The notes beneath the pieces were generated by a model. The model had not been told where the DNA came from and made no database searches. It was given only the letters and a program-made list of their open reading frames with translations. A DNA stretch of 22,202 nt from Rickettsiales bacterium (GTDB lineage: Bacteria; Pseudomonadota; Alphaproteobacteria; Rickettsiales; CANDYO01): assembly GCA_947424995.1 (NCBI GenBank), contig CANDYO010000008.1:1-22202 (forward strand), read 5' to 3'. Positions within the stretch are counted from its first letter, which is position 1. Each line of letters begins with the position of its first letter. Of the stretch, positions 16,572 through 22,202 are shown piece after piece. The translations under genes and the position numbers were made by a program.

Positions 16572-16928
16572 ATATGTTTTTGATTTTGAATTGATAAGAT
16601 TAACTGTAAATACATTAGCTATTTTTGTACAGGCCTTGAGGCTCGTTAATGGATAGAGAATGTTAGATTTCTAATTAGTTGAAAAATAGCTGTAAAAAAA
16701 ACAGCCTTCTTCTGGAGATTTGTATACTTAAATATCTGTTAAGTGAAACCGACTTTAGCATACTTATAATTATTCTCAAGCTTTATTATTAAAGTTTCCA
16801 GATTTTTTCCTCACTAACAAAATTCAACATAAATCTGCCATTCTTAAGAAAATAACTTCCCAAAGTAACAATAATATGCAAATATACAATTTATTAAAAA
16901 ATATAAAATTAGGATAAATAAAAGATTT
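16572..16928. other. Divergent spacer between rho and infA
   Basis: A 357-base AT-rich spacer with no gene. A small hairpin (GCTGT at 16689-16693 with ACAGC at 16701-16705, A7 loop) lies in what would be the rho leader. On the minus strand it is followed by a T-rich run, so it is a possible attenuator. A plus-strand promoter candidate for infA is listed separately. No structured RNA such as 4.5S was recognised. Confidence 0.5.
16743..16770 (+). promoter_or_regulatory. Candidate promoter for infA-maf-ispE
   Basis: A perfect -10 TATAAT lies at 16765-16770. A GTGAAA (4/6 match to -35) lies at 16743-16748, 16 bases upstream. It would give a leader of about 150 bases before infA. Activity is inferred. 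Confidence 0.35.
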
Positions 16929-17147
16929 ATGGCAAAAGAAGAATTAATTGAATTTAATGGATTGGTAATAGAATTATTGCCTAATGCTATGTTTAGAGTC
17001 AAGTTAGACAATGAACATGAAGTTATAGCTCATACTTCAGGGAAAATGCGTAAAAATAGAATTAGAATTTTAGCTGGTGATAGAGTTACTGTAGAAATGA
17101 CTCCTTATGATTTAACTAAAGCTAGAATCAAGCTTCGCTTAAAGTAA
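16929..17147 (+). CDS. infA: Translation initiation factor IF-1
   Basis: A 72-residue S1/OB-fold protein that occupies the ribosomal A site during initiation. The typical opening MAKEELIEFNGLVIELLPNA is present, followed by FRVKLDNEHEVIAHTSGKMRKNRIRILAGDRVTVEMTPYDLTKARI, whose elements are all standard for IF-1. Length is exactly the usual 72. It is the first of three tightly packed plus-strand genes; maf starts two bases after its stop. In alphaproteobacteria infA followed by maf is a common neighbourhood, supporting the call. Confidence 0.97.
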   Translation: MAKEELIEFNGLVIELLPNAMFRVKLDNEHEVIAHTSGKMRKNRIRILAGDRVTVEMTPYDLTKARIKLRLK

Positions 17148-17149
17148 AA

Positions 17150-17764
17150 ATGTCAGAAAAACAAATGTTAATCTTAGCATCTTCGTCTCCTAGAAGACTA
17201 GCCTTATTACAAAATATTGCTATTTATCCAGACCAAATTATATCTCCAGACATTAATGAGAGGCCTTTAGTCAAGGAAAAACCGCTTCAATTGGCATTAC
17301 GCCTTGCGGAAAAGAAGGCTATGTTGGTTGCAAGTTCTTATAAAGATGATGCTTTTATCTTAGCTTCAGATACTGTTGTTGGCACCAAAAACAAAATTTT
17401 TGATAAAGCCGAGACTAAAGAGATGGTAGAAAAATATTTACTGTTTTTTTCAGGTAAGCGGATAGATATTTATACTGCTATCGCTGCAATAAAAGTTAAA
17501 AATGGCACAATTGAGAAGATTGCTACTAAACTTGTAGTCAGCAACGTTAAGTTCAAGCGCTTTAGCCATGAAGAAATTCAACATTACTTAAATACTGATC
17601 ATGGTATTGGTGCAGCTGGTGGCTTCGCTATCCAGGGCCTAGGTGAAACTTTAGTTAAGTGGATTTCTGGCTCCTACTCAGGTATTGTTGGATTGCCATT
17701 ATGCGAAACTGTAAACCTACTAAAAGGATTAGGTTATAATGGCTATAATCAAAGCGCGAGCTAA
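17150..17764 (+). CDS. maf: Maf-family nucleoside triphosphate pyrophosphatase
   Basis: A 204-residue Maf/HAM1-superfamily pyrophosphatase; relatives hydrolyse dTTP, UTP or modified nucleotides. The N-terminal ILASSSPRR is at 8-16, the catalytic acidic motif ASDTVV at 72-77 contains D74, and the C-terminal GGFAIQGLG and SYSGIVGLPLCE are conserved. The usual G-K-P segment reads FDKAE here, a small deviation near the substrate site. The start two bases after infA is chosen for the conserved N-terminus. Its 3' end overlaps ispE by 26 bases in another frame. Which nucleotide it prefers is not determinable. Confidence 0.94.
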   Translation: MSEKQMLILASSSPRRLALLQNIAIYPDQIISPDINERPLVKEKPLQLALRLAEKKAMLVASSYKDDAFILASDTVVGTKNKIFDKAETKEMVEKYLLFFSGKRIDIYTAIAAIKVKNGTIEKIATKLVVSNVKFKRFSHEEIQHYLNTDHGIGAAGGFAIQGLGETLVKWISGSYSGIVGLPLCETVNLLKGLGYNGYNQSAS

Positions 17765-18572
17765 GATCAATCTATTTTTTCAAATCATTGGTAAACGTCC
17801 AGATGGTTATCACTTAATGGAAAGCTTAAATGTTTTTGCTAATGATATCTATGATCTAATTGAAATTAACTCAGATACTTCAAACTCTACCAGCATTAAA
17901 GATGGTGAATTTGCTGCTATCTTATTTAATGAGCAAAATAATCTTATTGATAAAGCTCTTGAAGAATTTGGTGGAGACGCTAAATATTATTGCCAGCTCA
18001 CTAAAAATATTCCTATTGGAGCGGGCTTAGGTGGTGGCTCTGCGGATGCTGCAATGGTAGCTAAATTTCTAGAGCCCATTCGTAACCATGATATAGATAC
18101 AAAGTTACTGAGCATTGGGGCAGATTTACCAACTTGCTATCATAATGAGCCAGCTTTTTGTAGTGGCATTGGTGAAATTATTCAGCCAATTAAAAATTTT
18201 CCTGAATTGCATTTAGTTTTAATAAATCCTCAAAAAACCTTACTCACTAAAGATGTATTTAAGGATAATCGCCATATAAATACTTCTACTATTAAAGATA
18301 AACCTTTAGATTTTTCTGATAATTTTGAAAAATTAATCGCTTTTATCTCCCCTCTTAGCAATGATTTAAGCGAAGCTGCAATTCAGCTATTGCCAGAAAT
18401 TAAAACAATGCTAGATCTACTAAAGAAGCAAGATGGCTGCTTAATTTCTAGAATGTCTGGATCTGGCCCCACCTGCTTTGCTGTTTTTGAAAATAAAAAA
18501 ACCGCTCTTCAAGCAAGCGAAATTATTGCCGCCTCACTACCAAATTATTGGGTAAAATACACCAGTGCTTAA
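17739..18572 (+). CDS. ispE: 4-diphosphocytidyl-2-C-methyl-D-erythritol kinase
   Basis: A 277-residue GHMP kinase of the non-mevalonate (MEP) isoprenoid pathway. It phosphorylates CDP-methylerythritol. The N-terminal ARAKINLFFQIIGKRPDGYH (6-25) carries the catalytic lysine K9. The ATP-binding loop PIGAGLGGGSADAA is at 92-105, the catalytic aspartate is D129 in GADLPTC, and the third GHMP motif is MSGSGPTCFAVF near the C-terminus. The start inside maf fits the family N-terminus. Isoprenoids feed ubiquinone and undecaprenyl phosphate. Its last stretch appears to be copied, in decayed form, about 900 bases downstream. Confidence 0.96.
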   Translation: MAIIKARAKINLFFQIIGKRPDGYHLMESLNVFANDIYDLIEINSDTSNSTSIKDGEFAAILFNEQNNLIDKALEEFGGDAKYYCQLTKNIPIGAGLGGGSADAAMVAKFLEPIRNHDIDTKLLSIGADLPTCYHNEPAFCSGIGEIIQPIKNFPELHLVLINPQKTLLTKDVFKDNRHINTSTIKDKPLDFSDNFEKLIAFISPLSNDLSEAAIQLLPEIKTMLDLLKKQDGCLISRMSGSGPTCFAVFENKKTALQASEIIAASLPNYWVKYTSA

Positions 18573-18598
18573 ATTTAAATTCTAAGTAATTTAAAATC

Positions 18599-18627
18599 TT
18601 GCATTATTTAATTGTTAATCTTATTAT
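18599..18627 (+). promoter_or_regulatory. Promoter candidate for the coiled-coil gene (copy A of a duplicated promoter)
   Basis: TTGCAT at 18599-18604 and TATTAT at 18622-18627 are separated by 17 bases. Both elements recur in the diverged copy at 19502-19529, and their retention supports function. A GAGGA ribosome binding site precedes the ATG at 18677. Confidence 0.65.
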
Positions 18628-18676
18628 GCGCTAATAATAAAGAGGCCTTTTATTAACAATAAACGAGGATATATTT

Positions 18677-19156
18677 ATGGGAAAAGAAACAAAGAATCCT
18701 ACCAAATTAGCAAAACAAAAAGCTCAAGCAGAAGAAGCGCATCTTCAGGCTCAAGCTGAGCAAGAAGCTCGCCTTAAAGTTCAAGCATTAGAAGAAAAAC
18801 GCCTAAAAATCGTAGAAGCCGTGAAAGAAGCTCGTAAAGTTCAAGCTGAGCAAGAAACGCGCCTTAAAGCTATAGCAGACGAAGAGGCCCGTCTTAAAGC
18901 TATAGCAGATGAAGAGGCCCGTCTTAAAGCTATAGCAGACGAAGAGGCTGCAGATGCCGAGTATGATGTTCTTGAAAATCCTGTAGCCCCCGCAATCAAT
19001 GCTGTCGTTAATGGAAATAACACATCAGGCAATAGCAATGTAGTTTCTTTGGCTCTACCAACAGCTGGGCATACCGACGAGCATTTAACTGTAGTTGGAA
19101 AAGATAGCGCCGCCAGTAGTGGTGGAGGCTGGCTTGGTAGCTGGTTCGACAAATAG
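18677..19156 (+). CDS. Repeat-containing alanine/glutamate-rich coiled-coil protein
   Basis: A 159-residue protein of unknown function. Residues 10-92 are charged, heptad-like and rich in A, E, K, Q and R, predicting a long coiled coil. Within it the decapeptide LKAIADEEAR occurs three times in tandem (63-92, the last copy ending AA), and the segment QAEQEARLKV is echoed by QAEQETRLKA. The remaining part (93-159) is a low-complexity, disordered-looking tail with a Gly/Trp/Phe-rich end, GGGWLGSWFDK. There is no cleavable signal peptide and no membrane helix. The start has GAGGA about seven bases upstream. I recognise no family. Its location in an accessory pocket and its composition are compatible with a secreted or surface-associated protein, but this is speculative. 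Confidence 0.7.
   Translation: MGKETKNPTKLAKQKAQAEEAHLQAQAEQEARLKVQALEEKRLKIVEAVKEARKVQAEQETRLKAIADEEARLKAIADEEARLKAIADEEAADAEYDVLENPVAPAINAVVNGNNTSGNSNVVSLALPTAGHTDEHLTVVGKDSAASSGGGWLGSWFDK
18863..18949 (+). repeat. Three tandem 30-bp coding repeats
   Basis: The unit starting CTTAAAGCTATAGCAGACGA is repeated three times at 18863-18892, 18893-18922 and 18923-18949, the last incomplete at its 3' end. The first two copies differ only at single bases, so the expansion is recent or kept uniform by recombination. It encodes the LKAIADEEAR decapeptides. Confidence 0.95.
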
Positions 19157-19295
19157 TTGACATTAAAAAATCGATTATTAAATAGTCTACAACACTAGAC
19201 AATCATTATATTGAAGGAAATTTATTATAGTAATCCGCTCTATGTTTTGATTAAAATCTTGCAATTTAATCTACATAAAACTAGCATCTAACGTT

Positions 19296-19331
19296 ATCCT
19301 CGAAGCCAAGAAAAAATTGGCTTCCGGGGAT
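19296..19331. terminator. Imperfect hairpin, possible terminator of the coiled-coil gene
   Basis: GAAGCCAA at 19302-19309 pairs perfectly with TTGGCTTC at 19317-19324 around a 7-base A-rich loop. Outside it ATCCTC (19296-19301) continues the stem with GGGGAT after one bulged C and a T-G wobble. A run of seven Ts lies at about 19344-19350, farther than usual for an intrinsic terminator. It could instead be part of a repeat family. Confidence 0.5.
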
Positions 19332-19387
19332 CTAAATTAAATCTTTTTTTAATCCTTAAAAGTCCTAAAGATCAAGAAATTATAGCG

Positions 19388-19577
19388 ATTTTGAACTTAT
19401 TTAAAACTCGTTAGGCAAAAAACTATCGCTAATTTATTCTCACCTTACTAGACAAAATATACCAGAGCTAAAATTAAAACTCTAAGTAGTAATTAAAAAC
19501 CTTGCATTATTTTTTATTTATCTTACTATGCACCGAAATAAAGGAGTCTTTAATTAATTATAAATGAGTATATATTT
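19388..19577 (+). repeat. Diverged duplicate of ispE 3' end plus promoter and leader
   Basis: The best-matched part is AAAATATACCAGAGCT at 19454-19469, against AAAATACACCAGTGCT at 18554-18569 in the end of ispE. TCTAAGTA follows in both. CTTGCATTATTT at 19501-19512 is identical to 18598-18609, and ATATATTTATGG reaches into both start codons. Upstream of 19454 the match decays but remains recognisable to about 19388 (TTTTGAA and ATTATTC-like blocks). By eye about three-quarters of positions in the last 120 bases agree. Confidence 0.7.
19502..19529 (+). promoter_or_regulatory. Promoter candidate for the methyltransferase-like gene (copy B)
   Basis: TTGCAT at 19502-19507 and TACTAT at 19524-19529 are 16 bases apart, the counterpart of the 18599-18627 promoter. 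The ribosome binding site is weaker here (GAG at 19566-19568 instead of GAGGA). Confidence 0.55.
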
Positions 19578-20681
19578 ATGGTAACTATTAAACGAAATAA
19601 AGAAGATAATAACCATATATGGGATCAAAGACCTGAATTCATAGTTAAGCAAATAGATGAAAAATTTAATGTTCAGAGTAAGTATTTAGAAACAGAATGG
19701 AGTCATTTTTCAGGTGATGAATTTTACCATATGTGCATGACAAATGATCATTCTATTTTAGAAAAAAAAGTAAAAGAAAATCCTAATCAGCAAAGCTTTA
19801 CTATATTAGATGTCGGGACGTCATCTGGTAAGCTTCTATACAGTTTTAAAGATTATATCCTTTCTTCAGATAAATCAGAAATCTTCTCTAATCGTAGTTT
19901 TGAAATTATTGGACTTACTGCTGAAAACTGCAATACAACTTATTCCACTGAAGCTAATGTTAGCCTTAAATATATTTGTAAATTTAAATCAGAAAATATT
20001 ATAAACGAATTTGAAGCTATGGGAATAAATCTTAATAGCCAAGTAGATCTAATTTATTCGCGATATACTTTAAAACATTTTAAAGAACCAGCAGGAGTAG
20101 TCGCTCAGCTTTATTACATGTTAAAGCCAATTACTGGATATTTATTTATGGATGACTTTACAATCAAGTATAATAAAAACTCAGCTATTGATACCGCTAT
20201 AGACCCTATGCGCGTGTTTACCAAAGATTCGGCTAGGATGGCCTTACATAGTAATAATGTTGAAACATTACTCCTTAATTTAAAAGCAAATTTTTTAATA
20301 TGCCCAATATCAGATTTTATCCCAGTAAAGACTATGCACAAAAGTACTGTATGTAATCATTTTGTAATAAAAAAAAATAGCCTAGATTTTGAGCCTCCAG
20401 AATATTCTTACAATGAGAAATCTGAAGAAATTAATATTCAAAATACTTTTAGTGAAAAATTACCCAAAGTTGGGTATGATAAGACCTTTGACTCTCGTGT
20501 AACGTCATTAGTTGGAAATGGATATTTTTATGCTGGTCTCGGTGGAAAAGAAATTTATGATGACATAAAGGAAACTTTTACATGCCGTCGTAACGAACAT
20601 TGGTCGAACGGCAAACCATGGTCTTTTGGAGCAAAGGATGGTTCATGCATCGTTGATATTTATAACGACAGCGAATTATAA
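19578..20681 (+). CDS. Unassigned class I SAM methyltransferase-like protein
   Basis: A 367-residue protein. Residues 74-86 (FTILDVGTSSGKL) form a SAM motif I, FEIIGLTAE at 108-116 supplies a second strand with an acidic residue, and DLIYSRYTLKHFKEPAGVVAQLY at 157-179 followed by MLKPITGYLFMDDF matches motifs II and III of UbiE-like methyltransferases. The first 70 residues and the last 140 are not part of the core fold and I recognise no family in them. The C-terminus (SRVTSLVGNGYFYAGLGGKE and onwards) looks like an added small domain. The substrate is unknown. There is no signal peptide. The gene stands alone, without conserved neighbours, and is preceded by a duplicated promoter. It could be a lineage-specific modifying enzyme or an effector. 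Confidence 0.75.
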   Translation: MVTIKRNKEDNNHIWDQRPEFIVKQIDEKFNVQSKYLETEWSHFSGDEFYHMCMTNDHSILEKKVKENPNQQSFTILDVGTSSGKLLYSFKDYILSSDKSEIFSNRSFEIIGLTAENCNTTYSTEANVSLKYICKFKSENIINEFEAMGINLNSQVDLIYSRYTLKHFKEPAGVVAQLYYMLKPITGYLFMDDFTIKYNKNSAIDTAIDPMRVFTKDSARMALHSNNVETLLLNLKANFLICPISDFIPVKTMHKSTVCNHFVIKKNSLDFEPPEYSYNEKSEEINIQNTFSEKLPKVGYDKTFDSRVTSLVGNGYFYAGLGGKEIYDDIKETFTCRRNEHWSNGKPWSFGAKDGSCIVDIYNDSEL

Positions 20682-20767
20682 AATATCTCTGAAACTAGGT
20701 GCTTTAACTGATACTAATCTATCGCACGATAGTTTTAATGGTCTTAATGATTTTAAAAGATTTTAAG

Positions 20768-20808
20768 CTGTATCCTCGCCCCAGCAAGCACTGGTGGCAA
20801 GGATACAG
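20768..20808. repeat. Long hairpin, possible bidirectional terminator
   Basis: CTGTATCCT at 20768-20776 pairs perfectly with AGGATACAG at 20800-20808. After a C-A mismatch, GCC (20778-20780) pairs with GGC (20796-20798), and after one bulged T the bases CCAG (20781-20784) pair with CTGG (20791-20794), leaving a CAAGCA loop. No T tract follows on the plus strand; on the minus strand CTTAAAATCTTTT follows. Confidence 0.7.
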
Positions 20809-20919
20809 ACTCATAGTAGAAAAAACCGAATTGCAAGGTTTTAGCCAAAACATAGTATTGTTATGTGCATTATTGAAAATTTTAGGGTTTTAAGAAATTT
20901 AATCTGGCCTGCCTACCAA

Positions 20920-20996
20920 AAGCTTCGAGCTGTGGCTAGAACCCCTTCGGCGAAGCTTGGAAAGGGTAGCGTCTATCTTTAACTTAAGGCTCGAAG
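20920..20996. repeat. Competing inverted repeats
   Basis: AAGCTTCG at 20920-20927 pairs perfectly with CGAAGCTT at 20951-20958. The overlapping CTTCGAGC at 20923-20930 pairs perfectly with GCTCGAAG at 20989-20996. The two pairings share an arm and exclude each other. A smaller CTTC-GGC-GAAG loop (20945-20955) lies inside. Confidence 0.6.
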
Positions 20997-21015
20997 ACTA
21001 CTTTTTAAAATTCAA

Positions 21016-21633
21016 TTAATTAGGGCGATTTACTTGATGAGTAATGTTAGCTTTGATTTTTGAAATTGTTTCTGCTGTTTTAATATTGGCCCACATAATT
21101 TCTTGTCTTAATTCATAGGCTGGGCTATCTAGAAGATTTTGTTTTTTAGTTTTTAATTGGTTGGCTTGCTTAATTAATTTATGATATTCAACACTGAGAT
21201 TGGATAGTAGGTCCTGTGGAGATAGACACTGATCAGTACCGTCAGTTAAGTAACCCTCTATCTTCAATAAACCATCATGAGCATGTTGCTCTGAAAAACC
21301 AAAATTATCTCGAGAACAAACTTTAGCGATTTTACTATAAATATCTTTTTTAGCTTGATCCAGATCAGTGACGCATACATCAGCATTATCATTATCAGCG
21401 CGAGGATTAGAATCATTATTCTTGAAGAAGATAGCTCCTGAACCATAATAACGGTCCAAGAAATGACTTAAGTCTTGCTCAAGATCTTCTAACTCTAATT
21501 GCAAACTTTGAATTTCCACTAAAGAATCATCTATTAGCTTTTCTAATTTTTCTATTTCAGCCACCTCTACTATTAGTAGTTCTTCTTGTGAAATGTTTTT
21601 TAATTGAGTTTGAGTTGCTTGATTAGCTGACAT
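21016..21633 (-). CDS. Hypothetical coiled-coil protein
   Basis: A 205-residue protein from the ATG at 21631-21633. I chose this start because GGAGG lies five bases upstream; a longer open frame runs back to 21762 but adds 43 residues with no coding character. Residues 13-59 form a strongly heptad-like, acidic coiled coil, a second coil runs about 145-170, and the middle (64-140) is polar, acidic and Asn/Asp-rich with three cysteines. There is no signal peptide or membrane helix. I recognise no family. It sits in the accessory pocket, convergent with the methyltransferase-like gene and divergent from folC. A structural or host-interaction role is possible but unsupported. Confidence 0.7.
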   Translation of the reverse strand: MSANQATQTQLKNISQEELLIVEVAEIEKLEKLIDDSLVEIQSLQLELEDLEQDLSHFLDRYYGSGAIFFKNNDSNPRADNDNADVCVTDLDQAKKDIYSKIAKVCSRDNFGFSEQHAHDGLLKIEGYLTDGTDQCLSPQDLLSNLSVEYHKLIKQANQLKTKKQNLLDSPAYELRQEIMWANIKTAETISKIKANITHQVNRPN

Positions 21634-21863
21634 TAATGCCTCCACAATATAAATTCTCCTTGTTTCATGACCTAAATTGATAGGCCTAAACTTATTCACC
21701 ATTGGTTTTTGCAAACCAAGCTTTGGCAAATATATCTTGTGTGTAAAAAGATAGCATAACATAAATATTGCTAAAAGGGAAGCTTTTTAAGAGCTTTTAC
21801 CAAGATAATTGCATTACACTGGCTTATTTTACTTCTTAAACACTTGAAAATAGCTAACTTTAG

Positions 21864-21869
21864 TATAAT
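21864..21869 (+). promoter_or_regulatory. -10 element candidate for folC
   Basis: A perfect TATAAT 40 bases before the folC ATG. A TTGAAA at 21844-21849 is only 14 bases upstream, shorter than usual, so the -35 is unclear. Confidence 0.4.
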
Positions 21870-21909
21870 TTTGATAGGATCGCTTATTTATTTAATTTCA
21901 GAGAATAAT

Positions 21910-22202
21910 ATGGTTAAAATGCCGCATTGGCCAATTCCTATGGGAGATAAACCCATCGACCTTGATTTAAGCAGAATAAAGACTCTGCTTCATGCATTTG
22001 AAAATCCTCAAAATAAATTACCGCCAGTAATTCATGTAGCTGGAACTAATGGAAAAGGCTCTACTACCGCCTTTTTAAGAGCAATTTTTGAGGCAGCTGG
22101 ATATAAAGTGCATCTATATAACTCTCCTCATTTGGTTAAATTTAATGAACGAATAACTCTAGCAAGCGAAGAAATAACTGATGATTTTCTCTATGAAGTT
22201 AC
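21910..22202 (+). CDS. folC: Folylpolyglutamate / dihydrofolate synthase, N-terminal part (3' truncated by window edge)
   Basis: The first 97 residues of a Mur-ligase-family enzyme that adds glutamate to folates; bifunctional members also make dihydrofolate from dihydropteroate. The ATP-binding P-loop GTNGKGS is at 45-51, preceded by VIHVA. The diagnostic NSPHLVKFNERI lies at 71-82. MPHWPIPMGDKPIDLDLSRI in the N-terminus also fits FolC. The remaining roughly 330 residues lie beyond the window. The ATG follows a weak AGAG ribosome binding site. Whether it is bifunctional cannot be judged from this part. Confidence 0.93.
   Translation, partial: MVKMPHWPIPMGDKPIDLDLSRIKTLLHAFENPQNKLPPVIHVAGTNGKGSTTAFLRAIFEAAGYKVHLYNSPHLVKFNERITLASEEITDDFLYEV

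Larger units (their letters stand above)
19157..19577. other. Spacer between the coiled-coil and methyltransferase-like genes
   Basis: A 421-base spacer with no complete gene. It contains a long imperfect hairpin (19296-19331) and then, from about 19388 to 19577, sequence that aligns by eye to the 3' end of ispE plus the promoter and leader of the coiled-coil gene (about 18486-18676). The duplicate is listed separately. Confidence 0.6.
20682..21015. other. Hairpin-rich spacer between convergent genes
   Basis: A 334-base spacer. It contains a long hairpin at 20768-20808 and a set of competing inverted repeats at 20920-20996. No convincing ORF, tRNA or recognised small RNA. The GC content of the hairpin parts is well above the flanks. 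Confidence 0.6.

Noticed and set aside
18841..19152. Long minus-strand open frame opposite the coiled-coil gene
   Set aside because: It is a by-product of the low-complexity tandem repeats. Its translation is a monotonous Ser/Ala/Arg repeat with no ribosome binding site or family signature.
19157..19184. TTGACA immediately after the coiled-coil gene as a promoter
   Set aside because: No acceptable -10 lies 16-18 bases downstream and no gene starts near it; the methyltransferase-like gene is better explained by the 19502-19529 promoter.
21634..21762. N-terminal extension of the 21016-21633 protein to an upstream ATG
   Set aside because: The extension lacks a ribosome binding site, its composition differs from the rest, and a clear GGAGG lies five bases before the internal ATG at 21631-21633.
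1..22202. tRNA, rRNA, CRISPR array, transposase or integrase
   Set aside because: I looked for TPsiC-like motifs (GGTTCGAATCC type), regularly spaced short repeats and DDE or tyrosine recombinase signatures and saw none. A covariance-model scan would be decisive for small RNAs.

Overview
This is AT-rich, gene-dense chromosomal DNA from an alphaproteobacterium, most likely an obligately intracellular member of the Rickettsiales or a relative. The assignment is inferred from three things: the order mnmG-rsmG-parA-parB with a Caulobacter-type parS site, the mdh-sucC-sucD gene order, and the low-GC compact housekeeping genes separated by palindromic intergenic elements. No 16S rRNA or other decisive marker is present, so the genus is not determined.

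Layout. 1-2.5 kb: the tail of an unrecognised gene, a HIT-family hydrolase (hinT-like) and uvrB, convergent with hinT. 2.7-3.4 kb: a small protein resembling the DUF1826 / 2-oxoglutarate-Fe(II)-oxygenase-like fold, with its own promoter. 3.75-7.8 kb: the compact plus-strand block mnmG-rsmG-parA-parB, with a near-perfect parS embedded in the rsmG coding sequence. 7.8-8.26 kb: a strongly structured palindromic intergenic element. 8.26-10.0 kb (minus): a transaldolase-like gene followed by mreB. 10.2-10.6 kb (plus): a NUDIX hydrolase. 10.6-16.6 kb (minus): rho, mdh, sucC, sucD, ubiG, pdxH. 16.9-18.6 kb (plus): infA-maf-ispE, tightly packed. 18.6-21.6 kb: an accessory pocket with a repeat-containing coiled-coil protein, an unassigned SAM methyltransferase-like protein and a minus-strand coiled-coil protein, set in hairpin-rich spacers. 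21.9 kb to the end: the start of folC.

Most of the window is housekeeping: DNA repair (uvrB), tRNA modification and rRNA methylation (mnmG, rsmG), chromosome segregation (parA/parB/parS), cell shape (mreB), TCA cycle (mdh, sucCD), ubiquinone (ubiG), B6 (pdxH), transcription termination (rho), translation initiation (infA), isoprenoids (ispE) and folate (folC).

The most unusual region is the pocket between ispE and folC. The DNA upstream of the methyltransferase-like gene (about 19388-19577) looks like a diverged duplicate of the 3' end of ispE plus the promoter and leader of the coiled-coil gene (about 18486-18676). Two unrelated proteins therefore appear to be driven by copies of the same promoter. 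The pocket could hold lineage-specific, possibly host-interaction, genes, but the sequence alone does not prove that. I found no tRNA, rRNA, CRISPR array or transposase gene.
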